NCBI GenBank assembly: GCA_010279815.1
Contig: QEOQ01000136.1
Location: 335,922 to 363,473, forward strand
Source: Brachionus plicatilis
Taxonomy: Eukaryota; Rotifera; Eurotatoria; Ploima; Brachionidae
DNA: 27,552 nucleotides
Reading direction: 5' to 3'
The notes beneath the pieces were generated by a model, which was given only the letters and a program-made list of their open reading frames with translations, had not been told where the DNA came from and made no database searches. A program made the position numbers and the translations under genes. The stretch's first letter is position 1, and every line of letters starts with the position of its first letter. Positions 18,747 to 27,552 of this stretch are shown here, piece after piece.

Positions 18747-19302
18747 AATTCCTACTTCTTTTACTACTTTTTTTTTCTTTTCCGCGATCTTTTTGGATCT
18801 TCTTCGGACTAAAATTTTAATTCGATTTAAATTGAAAAAATCAGGTTTCAGGTTTTATTATTTATTAGAAAAGCTTCTTTTTTAATTTTAAATCTAGGTT
18901 TTATTCTAAGCCCAATTAATCAATCATAAAAAACAAAAAAATCTGTAAAATGTTGTGAATACTTAAATTTAAATGTATTGATGCAAATTTTTTTATTTTA
19001 AAATAACAAAATTACAAGTTTCTTATCAATGTTGCCATATTTTTTTAAAATTACTTTTAGTTTGATAAATATTAAATTATTTTACCATTAATAATTGTTA
19101 TTATTTCTATAATTTAAACCCATAATTTAGATTATTCAACAAAATATCAAGAAAGTGAGCATGATTGTGACTTTATCACAACATAAGTAAAAAAAATGGA
19201 AAAATATTAAAATTAAAATTGGATAAATTTAGATAGAGATTTTGATTTTTCAAATTTTGGTTACAAATTACATATATTTAAATATTTGATAATTCAATTA
19301 AA
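18747..19302. other. AT-rich intergenic sequence
   Basis: I see no gene, RNA or repeat that I can support here. Confidence 0.5.
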
Positions 19303-19308
19303 TTTATT
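19303..19308 (-). terminator. Polyadenylation signal of the downstream-strand gene
   Basis: AATAAA on the minus strand, 11 to 16 bases beyond the stop codon of the gene at 19319-20860. Confidence 0.4.
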
Positions 19309-19318
19309 TTTTAATCAT

Positions 19319-20860
19319 TTAAAAAAACCAATTGGCAATTAAATGAGAATTAAATTCTTTATCAATACAGACCATTTTCCCGTTTTTTAAAATTTTAGCA
19401 TACAATGAATCTTTATTTTTGAATTTTTTTACGAGGCTTAAATTTTGAGCGTTCCAAACTTTGATCTCTCCGTCATAATTGCTTTTACTTACTAAGAATC
19501 CGTTTTTACAAGGAAAAAGTGTAAAATCGTTTGAAATATGACAAATTTTTTTTACAATTACATTTAAATTTATATCCCATATCAACATTTCACCCATCGT
19601 AATTGAATTTGTTATAAATTTGTCAAAAACAAGTTTCTCAAGTAGCATTCTTTTTAGAACCATAATTCCAAATTTTGCTTCACGTTCTATATTTCCATTA
19701 TTTAAATTAAATTTTCTTAAAATGTAATTACAACTGGAAACAAAATGTGTGTATATAATAAAACAATCAAAAAAAATTATTTTGGACTTGTATAAACGAT
19801 ATTGATTGACAATTCTTCCATCAAAATAATTCAAAATTGTCAAAAAAGAACCATAATTAAAAATAATAAGTTTATCCCCAACTAAATCTGCCAGCAGAAT
19901 ACTTTTTTCTATTAAATTATGGTTGTTTAAACATTTGCCATCTAGAAAAATCTTCACATTGAATTCATCGTCTATTGTAATTATTTCATTAGTATCCTTT
20001 TTATTAAATAAAAATTTTATTGAACTTTTGCCAGCTATTTCTTTAATTCGACCAGTTTGAGGGTCATAAATAACCAAATTTGATGGTTTGAAAAAAGATG
20101 TAGAAACTATTTGGCCATTACTTAATTCCTCAAATTTTTCCCGTCCAAACTTACAAATATATTTGGGCTGATCAGACGATTTACTTTTCTCATCTACCAT
20201 TTGAGTATCATTTTGGCTAAACGAACCAAATAATTCTGAAATGTCCAAATCGGGTTCTTTTCCACTTTGATAAAAATTAAAATTTTGAAATTGTTCCATT
20301 TGTTGCAAATTTTGATCGAGATTTTTTGTTTTCAAATCTGTCAAAAATTTATTCAAAGCACTGAAATCAGTTGGATCAATTTGGTTTTGATTTTGGATCT
20401 CATCACGAATTTTCTTGGTATCAATTTGATTCAAGTCTTGTTTGATGGTGTCTGTAAATTTTGATTCATGTTCTTCAACTTGGCTTCTCAATGACTCATA
20501 GTGGTCATCAATTATTTTGATAAAATGAGCCTTTAAAGTTTCTCTCTTCAGATCGATTTTACTATTCACGCTTGACAAACAGTCTTTTAAGTAGGATCCA
20601 ATGTCTTGTTTAATTGAATCCACATGGTCACACAAATTTAAAATAGACTGCCTTTTTTCATTGTAAATAATTTGGTTTAATTTTTTCTCATTTTTTTTCA
20701 TTTGAAAACAATTGTCTTTATCAATTTGATGGTCTTTGCATACAAAGCATTCAAAAGAGTTGTCCTGAGAATTTATGTGCTCGTGACATACCAAATAGCC
20801 ACATGGAAGATTGAAAAGAAACAAATCTTCTTGGTTACAGCCGCAATGTTCACAAATCAT
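19319..20860 (-). CDS. Zinc-finger/coiled-coil/beta-propeller protein (TRIM-like architecture)
   Basis: The 513-residue protein starts with a small treble-clef-like zinc finger: C3-x2-C6, C20-x4-C25, H26/H28, C38-x2-C41 and H44. It resembles but does not exactly fit RING or B-box spacing. A long charged coiled coil follows (about 55-200), with a linker PDLDISELFGSF. The C-terminal half (about 230-505) has repeated beta-strand units such as GQIVSTSFFKPSNLVIYDP, FDGRIVNQY, GEMLIWDINLNVI and GEIKVWNAQN, resembling WD40/NHL blades. TRIM proteins combine such parts as ubiquitin ligases or scaffolds. That function is inferred only from architecture. The frame is intact, with one exon, and the start codon is the first ATG before the finger. 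It is a close paralogue of the genes at 26132-27552 and 1095-2954. Confidence 0.85.
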   Translation of the reverse strand: MICEHCGCNQEDLFLFNLPCGYLVCHEHINSQDNSFECFVCKDHQIDKDNCFQMKKNEKKLNQIIYNEKRQSILNLCDHVDSIKQDIGSYLKDCLSSVNSKIDLKRETLKAHFIKIIDDHYESLRSQVEEHESKFTDTIKQDLNQIDTKKIRDEIQNQNQIDPTDFSALNKFLTDLKTKNLDQNLQQMEQFQNFNFYQSGKEPDLDISELFGSFSQNDTQMVDEKSKSSDQPKYICKFGREKFEELSNGQIVSTSFFKPSNLVIYDPQTGRIKEIAGKSSIKFLFNKKDTNEIITIDDEFNVKIFLDGKCLNNHNLIEKSILLADLVGDKLIIFNYGSFLTILNYFDGRIVNQYRLYKSKIIFFDCFIIYTHFVSSCNYILRKFNLNNGNIEREAKFGIMVLKRMLLEKLVFDKFITNSITMGEMLIWDINLNVIVKKICHISNDFTLFPCKNGFLVSKSNYDGEIKVWNAQNLSLVKKFKNKDSLYAKILKNGKMVCIDKEFNSHLIANWFF

Positions 20861-21248
20861 TTTTTTTTAATATATTAAAAGACAAAATTTTAATTTTTTT
20901 GTAAATTTATTTTTTAGTTTATATTCAGATTTTATAATATTTTCTAAATTTAGATCAAATTTATTTGAGGATTTTTTTCAAAAGGGATTATTTCTTACAG
21001 ATGAATAATACGTAAATTTTATTGAAAATAATTAAAAATTTTCATAATTTAATTTACTTTAATTTTAAAAAAAAAAGTCCTCTATTCAATAGAAATTTAA
21101 ATTTTATAAATAAAGACTTTCATTTGATTGGTGTCTAATTTTTAAAAGAAATATTCCTCTTTTAATTAAAAAAAAAAATTAAAATTCCAAGAAACGGAAT
21201 TTAAAAGAAAATTATTTATTTCCAATTTGTTAGGCTTGAAATGATTAA
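20861..21248. other. AT-rich upstream region of the 513-residue gene
   Basis: Very AT-rich, with poly(T) directly before the start codon on the coding strand side. No RNA gene or clear promoter motif. Confidence 0.4.
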
Positions 21249-21256
21249 CTTTTTTC

Positions 21257-21770
21257 GGCATCTTGAAGTTGATGATCAATTCAAAAAGTTTGTCTTTAGA
21301 TATTAAACTTAATCTTTGATTTTATTTAGATAATTCTAATGTAACATGATTTACATGCAATGTAGATTTAGAAAATAAAAAAAAATTGAAAAAAACATTT
21401 TCTCAGTTCATTGATAATCGATTTTAATATTTAAATGTATTAACTGATTTTTTTGTAAAGTTTTTTAAGATTTTTTATTTCAAAAGTATTTGTGTTTAGC
21501 ATTCACAATTAAATTTTAAAAAATAATTAAAATAAAAAATTCCAAATTAGTAAAAAAATGAAAATAAAACTCTACAAAAATCAGTTAATACATATAAATA
21601 TTAAAATCGATTATCAATGGACAGAGAAAATGTTAATTCAATTTTTTCTTATTTTCTAAATCTACATTGCATGTAAATCATGTGACATTAGAATTATTTA
21701 AATTAAATCAAAGATTTAGTTTAATATCTAAAGACAAACTTTTTGAATTGATCATCAACTTCAAGATTCC
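21257..21770. mobile_element. 514-bp MITE with 8-bp target duplication
   Basis: Inverted repeats of about 200 bp, beginning GGCATCTTGAAGTTGATGATC on the left and GGAATCTTGAAG on the right (as complement), flank a ~110-bp spacer. The perfect 8-bp direct repeat CTTTTTTC lies on both sides (21249-21256 and 21771-21778). The GG ends and 8-bp duplication are shared with the larger element at 15562-18625, though the repeats themselves differ. It is non-coding. Confidence 0.88.
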
Positions 21771-21845
21771 CTTTTTTCCTCTTTATTCAAATTCTAGAAT
21801 AAAATGAGTAAAATTTGAAATAAAATAAAAATTTATTGTTTGAAT

Positions 21846-21965
21846 GTCTAGGACCATATCACGTTGAATGCACCGGTTCTCGTCCGATCACCGAAGTTAA
21901 GCAACGTCGAGCCCGGTTAGTACTTGGATGGGTGACCGCCTGGGAATACCGGGTGTTCTAGGCCT
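21846..21965 (+). rRNA. 5S ribosomal RNA
   Basis: The 120-base match to eukaryotic 5S rRNA includes the box A region (GAAGTTAAGCAACG) and the highly conserved box C region around TTGGATGGGTGACCGCC and GGGAATACCGGGTG. Helix pairing is kept by compensating changes, for example ACGTTG (about 21861-21866) with CAACGT (21902-21907), and the two ends can pair as helix I. T-run 21968-21974 is a pol III terminator. A single copy is seen in the window. It is likely functional. Confidence 0.95.
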
Positions 21966-21967
21966 TA

Positions 21968-21974
21968 TTTTTTT
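21968..21974 (+). terminator. RNA polymerase III terminator of the 5S gene
   Basis: Seven T directly after the mature 3' end on the coding strand. Confidence 0.8.
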
Positions 21975-22223
21975 AATAAAAAAAACTACTAAAATCTTTA
22001 AAAAATTAAATTGACTTTATTAATAAATTGTCATAAATTGGAAAAAAAAATATGTCTTTCATCAAAATAATTTTTTGGCTAATTCAAATTTAATCTTTAA
22101 TTTCTCCATAATGCAATATTAATTATTTTATCTTTAAAATTATCTAAATATCGTCTTATCATTGAGATCATTTCGCCTAACTTGTTCCATTTTTCAGTTC
22201 CACTTGAAATATCTTGAATTCGG

Positions 22224-22388
22224 CTCTCTGCAAAATGCTAAATAATGCAACAAACATGCTGAATATTTGATAAGGCTCTGCAAAAAATCTTCATTTTGCT
22301 TCAACTGTGCAATTTAATTGCTGAGTTTTTATGGAGACTCATCTAATATCAAGCATGATTGTTGTTTAATTTAGCATTTTGCAGAGAG
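22224..22388. mobile_element. 165-bp palindromic MITE
   Basis: Ends CTCTCTGCAAAATGCTAAAT and its complement form inverted repeats of about 40 bp with few mismatches. A third, partial copy of CTCTGCAAAA lies in the middle (about 22275). I could not define a target duplication. Confidence 0.7.
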
Positions 22389-23753
22389 ATTTAATCAAAT
22401 ATCATTCAAAAGATATAAACAAAATAATATTTGATCTGATTTTGTTGATCCTTCAAGATGACATAAAATTCTTTATTATTTATATTGTATATTTAGCTTG
22501 TTATCTCTTGTATATCTAATGGTAAAGAAGCGTCTATGACAGTCTAAATTAAGTTTTTTTTATTAAGTTCTAAAAGTAATTTAAATATTAGAAATATTCC
22601 TATCACTTTTATGATAGGTAATGAACCGTTTGAAAAACTAATTTTAAATATTTTTTCATAGATTTATTTAGATGAATTTTAATTTGTTTATATTTGTAAA
22701 TACAGCTGAACCCTTTGAAAAAATGAAATAATCTTCTTTTAAATAAACTGAAAAATAAAGTTTTAGCATTTATTTTGATATGGAAATATCGTAACCAGTA
22801 AAATTACTGAAAATTTAAATTAATTACATAAAATTAAGTTTTTTTACAGTTAATACATAAAATTTAGTGTATACAATTTTTTAAGTAACTTTGTGACAAT
22901 CTTAATTGTCTAACATTTTATGCTTTATTTTCATGGCGACAAACGCCAACAAAATGTTTAAAAACCTAAAAAAAAATTAAATAAAAATCAAATTTTTATT
23001 CCAAAAATTAGACTTTTTTGCCGTCAGCTTTTATAAGTAAGTTTTACTTAGTTTTATTTGAAATTTTACTTGAAATGACGTAATTTTACATCATTTTAAG
23101 TAAGCTTACATTATATTAAATCCTATATTCGATGTAAAATTACGTAAAATGATGTAATATTACACGTTCTTCGGTTTAAAGCAAAACACTTTACATATTT
23201 AATTTAGATATGTTATCAAAAAAAAGGTTTTTAAATTTGAATCTGAAGAAGACTTATAACTCGATAAAGATAAACAAATAAATCAAAAAACCAATTGTAA
23301 AGAAATTAATGAGAATTTCATTCAATCTTTTCTTAAATTTAAAATGCTTGCTTTTTCTTTTATTTGACTCGGCAGGCGAAAGCCTTGTCAGTTGATTACC
23401 AGTGTTAGATTCCCAGTCAAAAAATTTTAAAGACTTAAAGGTTCTTGAAAGATTTTTTAAAGTATCTTTGAAGGTTTCTGGACGCTTTTTCTTTAAAAAT
23501 TCTTTAAAGGGTGGTCTTTTGAATTTCAGGATTTATTCTTTAAAGATAATTATTTAAAAAACTATAAAATTTCTATAAAAAGTCTATATTGTTTTTTGAT
23601 TAGTTAATTATTAATAAATTTTTAATTTTTTTTTTGCGTTGTAACGTCATCAGAAATTAGATGTTATAATTATAATTTTAATAAATTTTAATAAGATTTG
23701 AAGATAAAATGACTTTTAATTGAAATCATTAAAATAAAAAATGGGGTCTAGTA
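22389..23753. other. AT-rich intergenic sequence with small palindromes
   Basis: I support no gene here. Bases 23078-23165 contain facing copies of ACGTAATTTTACATC-type motifs like those in the 16063-17597 element arms. Bases 23364-23420 form a compact foldback (listed separately). Confidence 0.45.
23364..23420. other. Compact foldback with a GNRA-type tetraloop
   Basis: TTGACT at 23364 pairs with AGTCAA at 23415-23420, and inside it AGGC-GAAA-GCCT (23374-23385) is a perfect hairpin with a GAAA loop. The segment is richer in GC than its surroundings. It may be a structured RNA or a small element remnant. It does not fit a tRNA. Confidence 0.35.
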
Positions 23754-24294
23754 TTTTGACAACCAAAAATCTGCTCATTACAACCAAAAAACAGATTTTC
23801 GCACACAACGTCTAAAATTTTTTTTTTTTGGTAGTGAAAATTTTTTTTTTGGGTGCATTGAGAATTTTTACAAAAAATATTTCACATGAAAAAAAAATTT
23901 AAAAAAGAGTACATGAATTTTATTTCTTACAATTGTTTTATAAATATTATGTTAAATTTAAAATTTAATAAAATGCCAAATATTCTAAATTTTGAACTTG
24001 AAGCAATTTTTGGAAATTTTGAATGCCAACGAAGGTAAACGTAAAAGAGGAAGACTTCCTTCAAAAAAATTAGTTGAAATTGATAATGATACAAGACTAG
24101 ATACAAAAGAAAATAAACGTAAAAGAGGAAGATCGCCAAAATTAGATAATAAAATTCTTAATTAATTTTTTTTTGTGGGTGATGAGAAATTTTTTTGTTT
24201 GTATTTTAAAATAAAATTGATTTTATAAAAATTTTAGTAGTTTTGATCTAAAATTATTTTTGTGTGTGAAAACCAGATTTTTGGTTGTCAAAAG
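23754..24294. mobile_element. TIR element carrying an AT-hook coding fragment
   Basis: The ends TTTTGACAACCAAAAATCTG and their complement are inverted repeats of about 20 bp, with weaker similarity extending inward (CACACAA, oligo-T blocks). No target duplication was seen. The interior holds an AT-hook open frame. Confidence 0.65.
23989..24165 (+). pseudogene. C-terminal fragment of a protein with two AT-hooks
   Basis: The frame of 58 codons ends at TAA 24163-24165 and contains two AT-hook-like motifs, GKRKRGRLPSKK and NKRKRGRSPK, separated by an acidic linker. There is no in-frame ATG, and a stop lies directly upstream. AT-hooks bind the minor groove of AT-rich DNA. This is probably the remaining C-terminus of a transposon protein. 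Confidence 0.45.
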
Positions 24295-24339
24295 ACTTTT
24301 ACCAAAAAAATGATATCTAATTTTTTTTGAGATAAAAAA

Positions 24340-24928
24340 CGGGCCATGTCCAGAATGTGATCAGTGATCAATGATCGCATATTTCGTGATCAAAAAAGTC
24401 CCAAATTTATGAAAAAATAAAAACCAATTTTTTTTTTAGTGATCAGGAAATTTTTTAAAATATATTTAACATTATTATTAATTTTCAAAATAAAATAAAA
24501 CAAAATCTAAATTATTCTTTGTGTTTTTTTGACATGTGCAATTAAACACCCTTTTCATTTGTAATAAATTCACCACAAATGCTACATTCTACCGGATTTG
24601 TTTGAATAATACTTTTTTTGAAGCTAATTTAGCTGAATGGGACGATTCTACTGGGACCAAAGCAATTTCTTTGTAAAAACTGCCTTTTCTTTTACGGTTT
24701 TTAAATCTTAATATATATTTCAATAGCTTATAGTTTAGTATGGTGAGTTGCAATTTTTTTTTGTATTTTTTATTTCATTCAATATTAGCATAATTTTAAA
24801 ATTTTGAAATATCTTGAATGAAAAAAATTTTCGATTTCTACAAATAAAATTTTGGTGATAAATTTTTGGTCACAATAAGTACACTTAATATTTTGGTGAA
24901 CACTTGATCACATTCTGGAAATGATCCG
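24340..24928. mobile_element. TIR element carrying a C2H2 zinc-finger fragment
   Basis: The imperfect terminal repeats share TCCAGAATGTGATCA and start CGG. Six A lie on both sides of the element, compatible with a target duplication but of low complexity. The interior includes TGATCA-rich sequence and one coding fragment. Confidence 0.65.
24512..24616 (-). pseudogene. Decayed C2H2 zinc-finger fragment
   Basis: On the minus strand, VECSICGEFITNEKGV, a stop (24542-24544), then LHMSKKHKE and a final stop at 24512. The C-x2-C...F...L-x-x-H...H pattern is the classic single C2H2 finger, broken by the one stop. Upstream the frame is lost near 24620. It is likely the C-terminus of a protein from the surrounding element. 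Confidence 0.55.
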
Positions 24929-24936
24929 AAAAAACA

Positions 24937-25515
24937 GTACTAAATAACGTGATTAATTTAAAGAGATAAAATGACTGACATGACATCTTGATCTTGCTGT
25001 TTCAACTCTTTAATGAATACTTTTGCTTGATTTTTAACCTTTAATCAATAGAAAGTCCTAAACAATAACATTTTTACTAGAACTTAATTCTTTTCTGACT
25101 TCCGGTTGTCAAAACAAATTTTTTAGCTTAGACTCAAAAAGCTTAATGCTAAAGATTCCAAGGAAAGAAATTTTATTCCATTAATTTTACTGCAACTGGA
25201 ATACATACATAAGAATAAATTAATTTGAAAATAAAATTATTTAGAGCTTAATAAAACATATTAATTTAATAGATTTTTGTCCTTCATTTTGAGCTCTAAT
25301 TCATTATTATTAAAGTGATACTTGTGAAGTCCGCTTGAACTTTTAATCACAAGCATCAATCAAAAAATTGAAAATTCTTTTTTCAGATTGATTAATGACG
25401 ATGCTCAACTAAAAATAAAAAACCGATGATGATAATGATGATAATTTCACTAAAAAACTCAGGAAAAGTTCATTTGAATTTTTTATCTCTTTAAATTAAT
25501 AACGTTATTTAGTAC
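24937..25515. mobile_element. Inverted-repeat element next to the C2H2 element
   Basis: GTACTAAATAACGT followed by ATTAATTTAAAGAGATAAAA occurs at the left end and, as complement, at the right end. The left side reads CAGTAC, as in the other Tc1/mariner-type ends here. It starts 8 bases after the previous element. I see no gene in it. Confidence 0.6.
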
Positions 25516-26098
25516 ATAATTTTGTTTAAAGTTTGAATATTTTGTAAAAGAGAATAATAATTTTTTAAGTTGAGATTTTTTTCTAATTTTTGCGCCAAAA
25601 TTGGAGTAATAAATCGTTCTAATCTAAGACAGTCGAACGTTATAAAAAGTTAAGTTTAAAAAAAGAAGAATCTGATTGACTCAAATATATTTTATTTTAG
25701 TATAAAAAGAAAGAACATTTTTGTCATTTAAAAAAAATATTTAAGAATTCTTAGTTGTTCTTAGATGTTCTTAGAAGTTAAACATCTAAAAATCTCAAAT
25801 TTTTTTTTCTTAGAAAACTTCTAAGATCTAAGATTTCTAGGAACTAAGAGTTTTTTTCTTTCTTATTTCACAGGAGCGAATTTGTGACATTTTGATTTTG
25901 TGACAGCTTTCTAGTTTGACGCTGCCCGGTCACAATTTCGAGAAAGGACTGTACAAAAAATTTAGGACATTTATTAAAATCTAAAATCAATACAATTTTT
26001 AAATTAAAATAATTAACTAGTAAAAAATTAGCAATTTTTAAGGGTTTGTTTAAGAGAATATTTTTTTTAAAAAAAGAATATAAAAATTAAATTTACTT
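25516..26098. other. AT-rich intergenic sequence
   Basis: No gene is supported. Bases 25745-25855 contain several TTCTTAG and CTAAGA motifs that form a small palindrome (for example near 25760-25779 with 25818-25836). Confidence 0.45.
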
Positions 26099-26104
26099 TT
26101 TATT
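26099..26104 (-). terminator. Polyadenylation signal of the 26132-27552 gene
   Basis: AATAAA on the minus strand, 28 bases beyond the stop codon. Confidence 0.35.
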
Positions 26105-26131
26105 CAATATTTAAATTCATTTTTTAATCAT

Positions 26132-27552
26132 TTAAATAAAACAATTGGCAATTAAATGAGAATTAAATTCTTTATCAATACAGACCATTTTTCCGCTTTT
26201 TAAAATTTTAGCATACAATGAATCTTTATTTATGAATCTTTTGACGAGGCTTAAATTTTGAGCGTTCCAAACTTTGATCTCTCCATCATTATTGGTTTTA
26301 CTTACTAAGAATCCGTTTTTACAAGGAAAAAGTGTAATATCGTTTGAAGAATGACAAATTTTTTTTACAATTACATTTAAATTTATATCCCATATCAACA
26401 ATTCACCCATCGTAATTGAATTTGTTATAAATTTTTCAAAATCAAGTTTCTCAAGGAGCATTCTTTCGATATCCATATATTCAAATTTTGCTTCACGTTC
26501 TATATTTCCTTTATTTAAATTAATTTTTCTTAAAATGTAATTATATCTGGAAACAATAAATGGGTATATAATAAAACAATTGAAAAATAAAACTAAAATT
26601 CTATCATAACTATAAAATAAATTTTTCTCTAGAAGAAAATGATTGATAATTTGTCCATTTGAATAATTCAAAATTGTCAAAAAGAAGCCATCATCTAAAA
26701 TAAAGATTTTATCACCAACCAAATCTACCAGAAATACATTTTTTTTAATTAATTTATAATGGTTTAAACATCTGCCAGAAACCAGCGGTTTAAAAATCCT
26801 CACATTGAATTCATCGTCTATTGTAATTATTTCATTAGTGTCCTCTTTATTAAATAAAAATTTTATCGAATTGCTGCCAGCTATTTCTTTGATTCGACCA
26901 GTTTGAGGGTCATAAATAACCAAATTTGATGGTTTGGAAAAAGATGTAGAAACGATTTGGCCATTACTTAATTCCTCAAATTTTTCCATTCCAAACTTAC
27001 AAATAAATTTGGGCTGATCAGACGACTTACTTTTATCATCTACCATTTGAGTATCATTTTGGCTAAACGAACCAAATAATTCTGAAATGTCCAAATCGGG
27101 TTCTTTTTCACCTTGATAAAAATTTAAATTTTGAAATTGTTCCATTTGTTGCAAATTTTGATCGAGATTTTTTGTTTTCAAATCTGTCAAAAATTCATTC
27201 AAAGCACTGAAATCAGTTGGTTCAATTTGGTTTTGATTTTGGATCTCATCACGGATTTTCTTGGTATCAATTTGATTCAAGTCTTGTTTGATGGTGTCTG
27301 TATATTTTGATTCATGTTCTTCAACTTGGCTTCTCAATGACTCATAGTGGTCATCAATTATTTTGTTAAAATGAGCCTTTAAAGTTTCTCTCTTCAGATC
27401 GATTTTACTATTCACGCTTGACAAACAGTCTTTTAAGTAGGATCCAATGTCTTGTTTAATTGAATCCACATGGTCACACAAATTTAAAATACACTGCTTT
27501 TTTTCATTGAAAATAATTTGGTTTAATTTTTTCTTATTTTTTTTCATTTGAA
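26132..27552 (-). CDS. Second zinc-finger/coiled-coil/beta-propeller protein, partial at its N-terminus
   Basis: The frame is open to the window edge and reads through F-Q-M-K-K-N, which in the paralogue at 19319-20860 lies about 50 residues after the start. The true start and zinc finger are therefore outside the window; the ATG at 27547 is internal. The visible part holds the coiled coil, the PDLDISELFGSF linker and the propeller-like half (GELLIWDINLNVI, GEIKVWNAQN). Relative to the paralogue it has extra residues after its RIF strand (PLVSG) and around LLEKNLFYSYDRILVLFF. The coiled-coil half is nearly identical to the paralogue and the propeller is more diverged, which would fit selection or conversion acting differently on the two halves. 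Function is inferred as for the paralogue. Confidence 0.85.
   Translation of the reverse strand, partial: QMKKNKKKLNQIIFNEKKQCILNLCDHVDSIKQDIGSYLKDCLSSVNSKIDLKRETLKAHFNKIIDDHYESLRSQVEEHESKYTDTIKQDLNQIDTKKIRDEIQNQNQIEPTDFSALNEFLTDLKTKNLDQNLQQMEQFQNLNFYQGEKEPDLDISELFGSFSQNDTQMVDDKSKSSDQPKFICKFGMEKFEELSNGQIVSTSFSKPSNLVIYDPQTGRIKEIAGSNSIKFLFNKEDTNEIITIDDEFNVRIFKPLVSGRCLNHYKLIKKNVFLVDLVGDKIFILDDGFFLTILNYSNGQIINHFLLEKNLFYSYDRILVLFFNCFIIYPFIVSRYNYILRKINLNKGNIEREAKFEYMDIERMLLEKLDFEKFITNSITMGELLIWDINLNVIVKKICHSSNDITLFPCKNGFLVSKTNNDGEIKVWNAQNLSLVKRFINKDSLYAKILKSGKMVCIDKEFNSHLIANCFI

Noticed and set aside
23220..23345. Possible coding stretch with KFESEEDL-like peptide
   Set aside because: It is short, has an early stop, no motif and low-complexity composition.
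23364..23420. tRNA gene
   Set aside because: There is no proper T-arm and the internal hairpins have the wrong spacing.

Overview
This is an AT-rich eukaryotic window from an animal nuclear genome. It carries a eukaryotic-type 5S rRNA gene, a Ty3/Gypsy retrotransposon, a CR1/Jockey-like LINE remnant, Tc1/mariner-type debris, an anti-lipopolysaccharide-factor-like secreted peptide, and a zinc-finger/coiled-coil/beta-propeller family in several copies. My best guess is a small aquatic invertebrate such as a monogonont rotifer. That is an inference from composition and gene style, not proven by the sequence.

Layout. 1-3447 is a large inverted duplication built around a broken member of the zinc-finger/coiled-coil/propeller family; both arms carry the gene's 3' part, and the 5' part lies in the spacer with a ~490-bp insertion. 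3448-3908 holds a short coiled-coil coding fragment. 3909-9773 is a complete, apparently young LTR retrotransposon with identical 275-bp LTRs and one intact Gag-Pol frame that starts inside the 5' LTR. 348 bases downstream and on the same strand is a single-exon ALF-like antimicrobial peptide gene (10122-10571). 11140-13485 is bounded by a perfect 146-bp inverted repeat that runs into a 445-base assembly gap, and it contains a decayed element with an AT-hook/zinc-finger fragment. 14127-15345 is a decayed LINE on the minus strand with a TA-flanked MITE in it. 15562-18625 is a nested transposon complex: an outer element with perfect 8-bp target duplications, a Tc1-like transposase 3' end inside it, and a 1,535-bp TA-flanked element with 444-bp arms interrupting that transposase.

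18656-18746 is tRNA-like on the minus strand. 19319-20860 (minus) is an intact zinc-finger/coiled-coil/propeller gene, followed by a 514-bp MITE and the 5S rRNA gene. 22224-25515 is a field of small inverted-repeat elements, two of which keep fragments of AT-hook or C2H2 zinc-finger proteins. 26132-27552 (minus) is a second, apparently intact family member that runs off the window.

The protein-coding genes likely to be functional are the Gag-Pol, the ALF-like peptide and the two minus-strand family members. The rest is mostly transposon debris and palindromes. There is no operon-like organisation; the main theme is one gene family expanding amid inverted repeats and nested elements.
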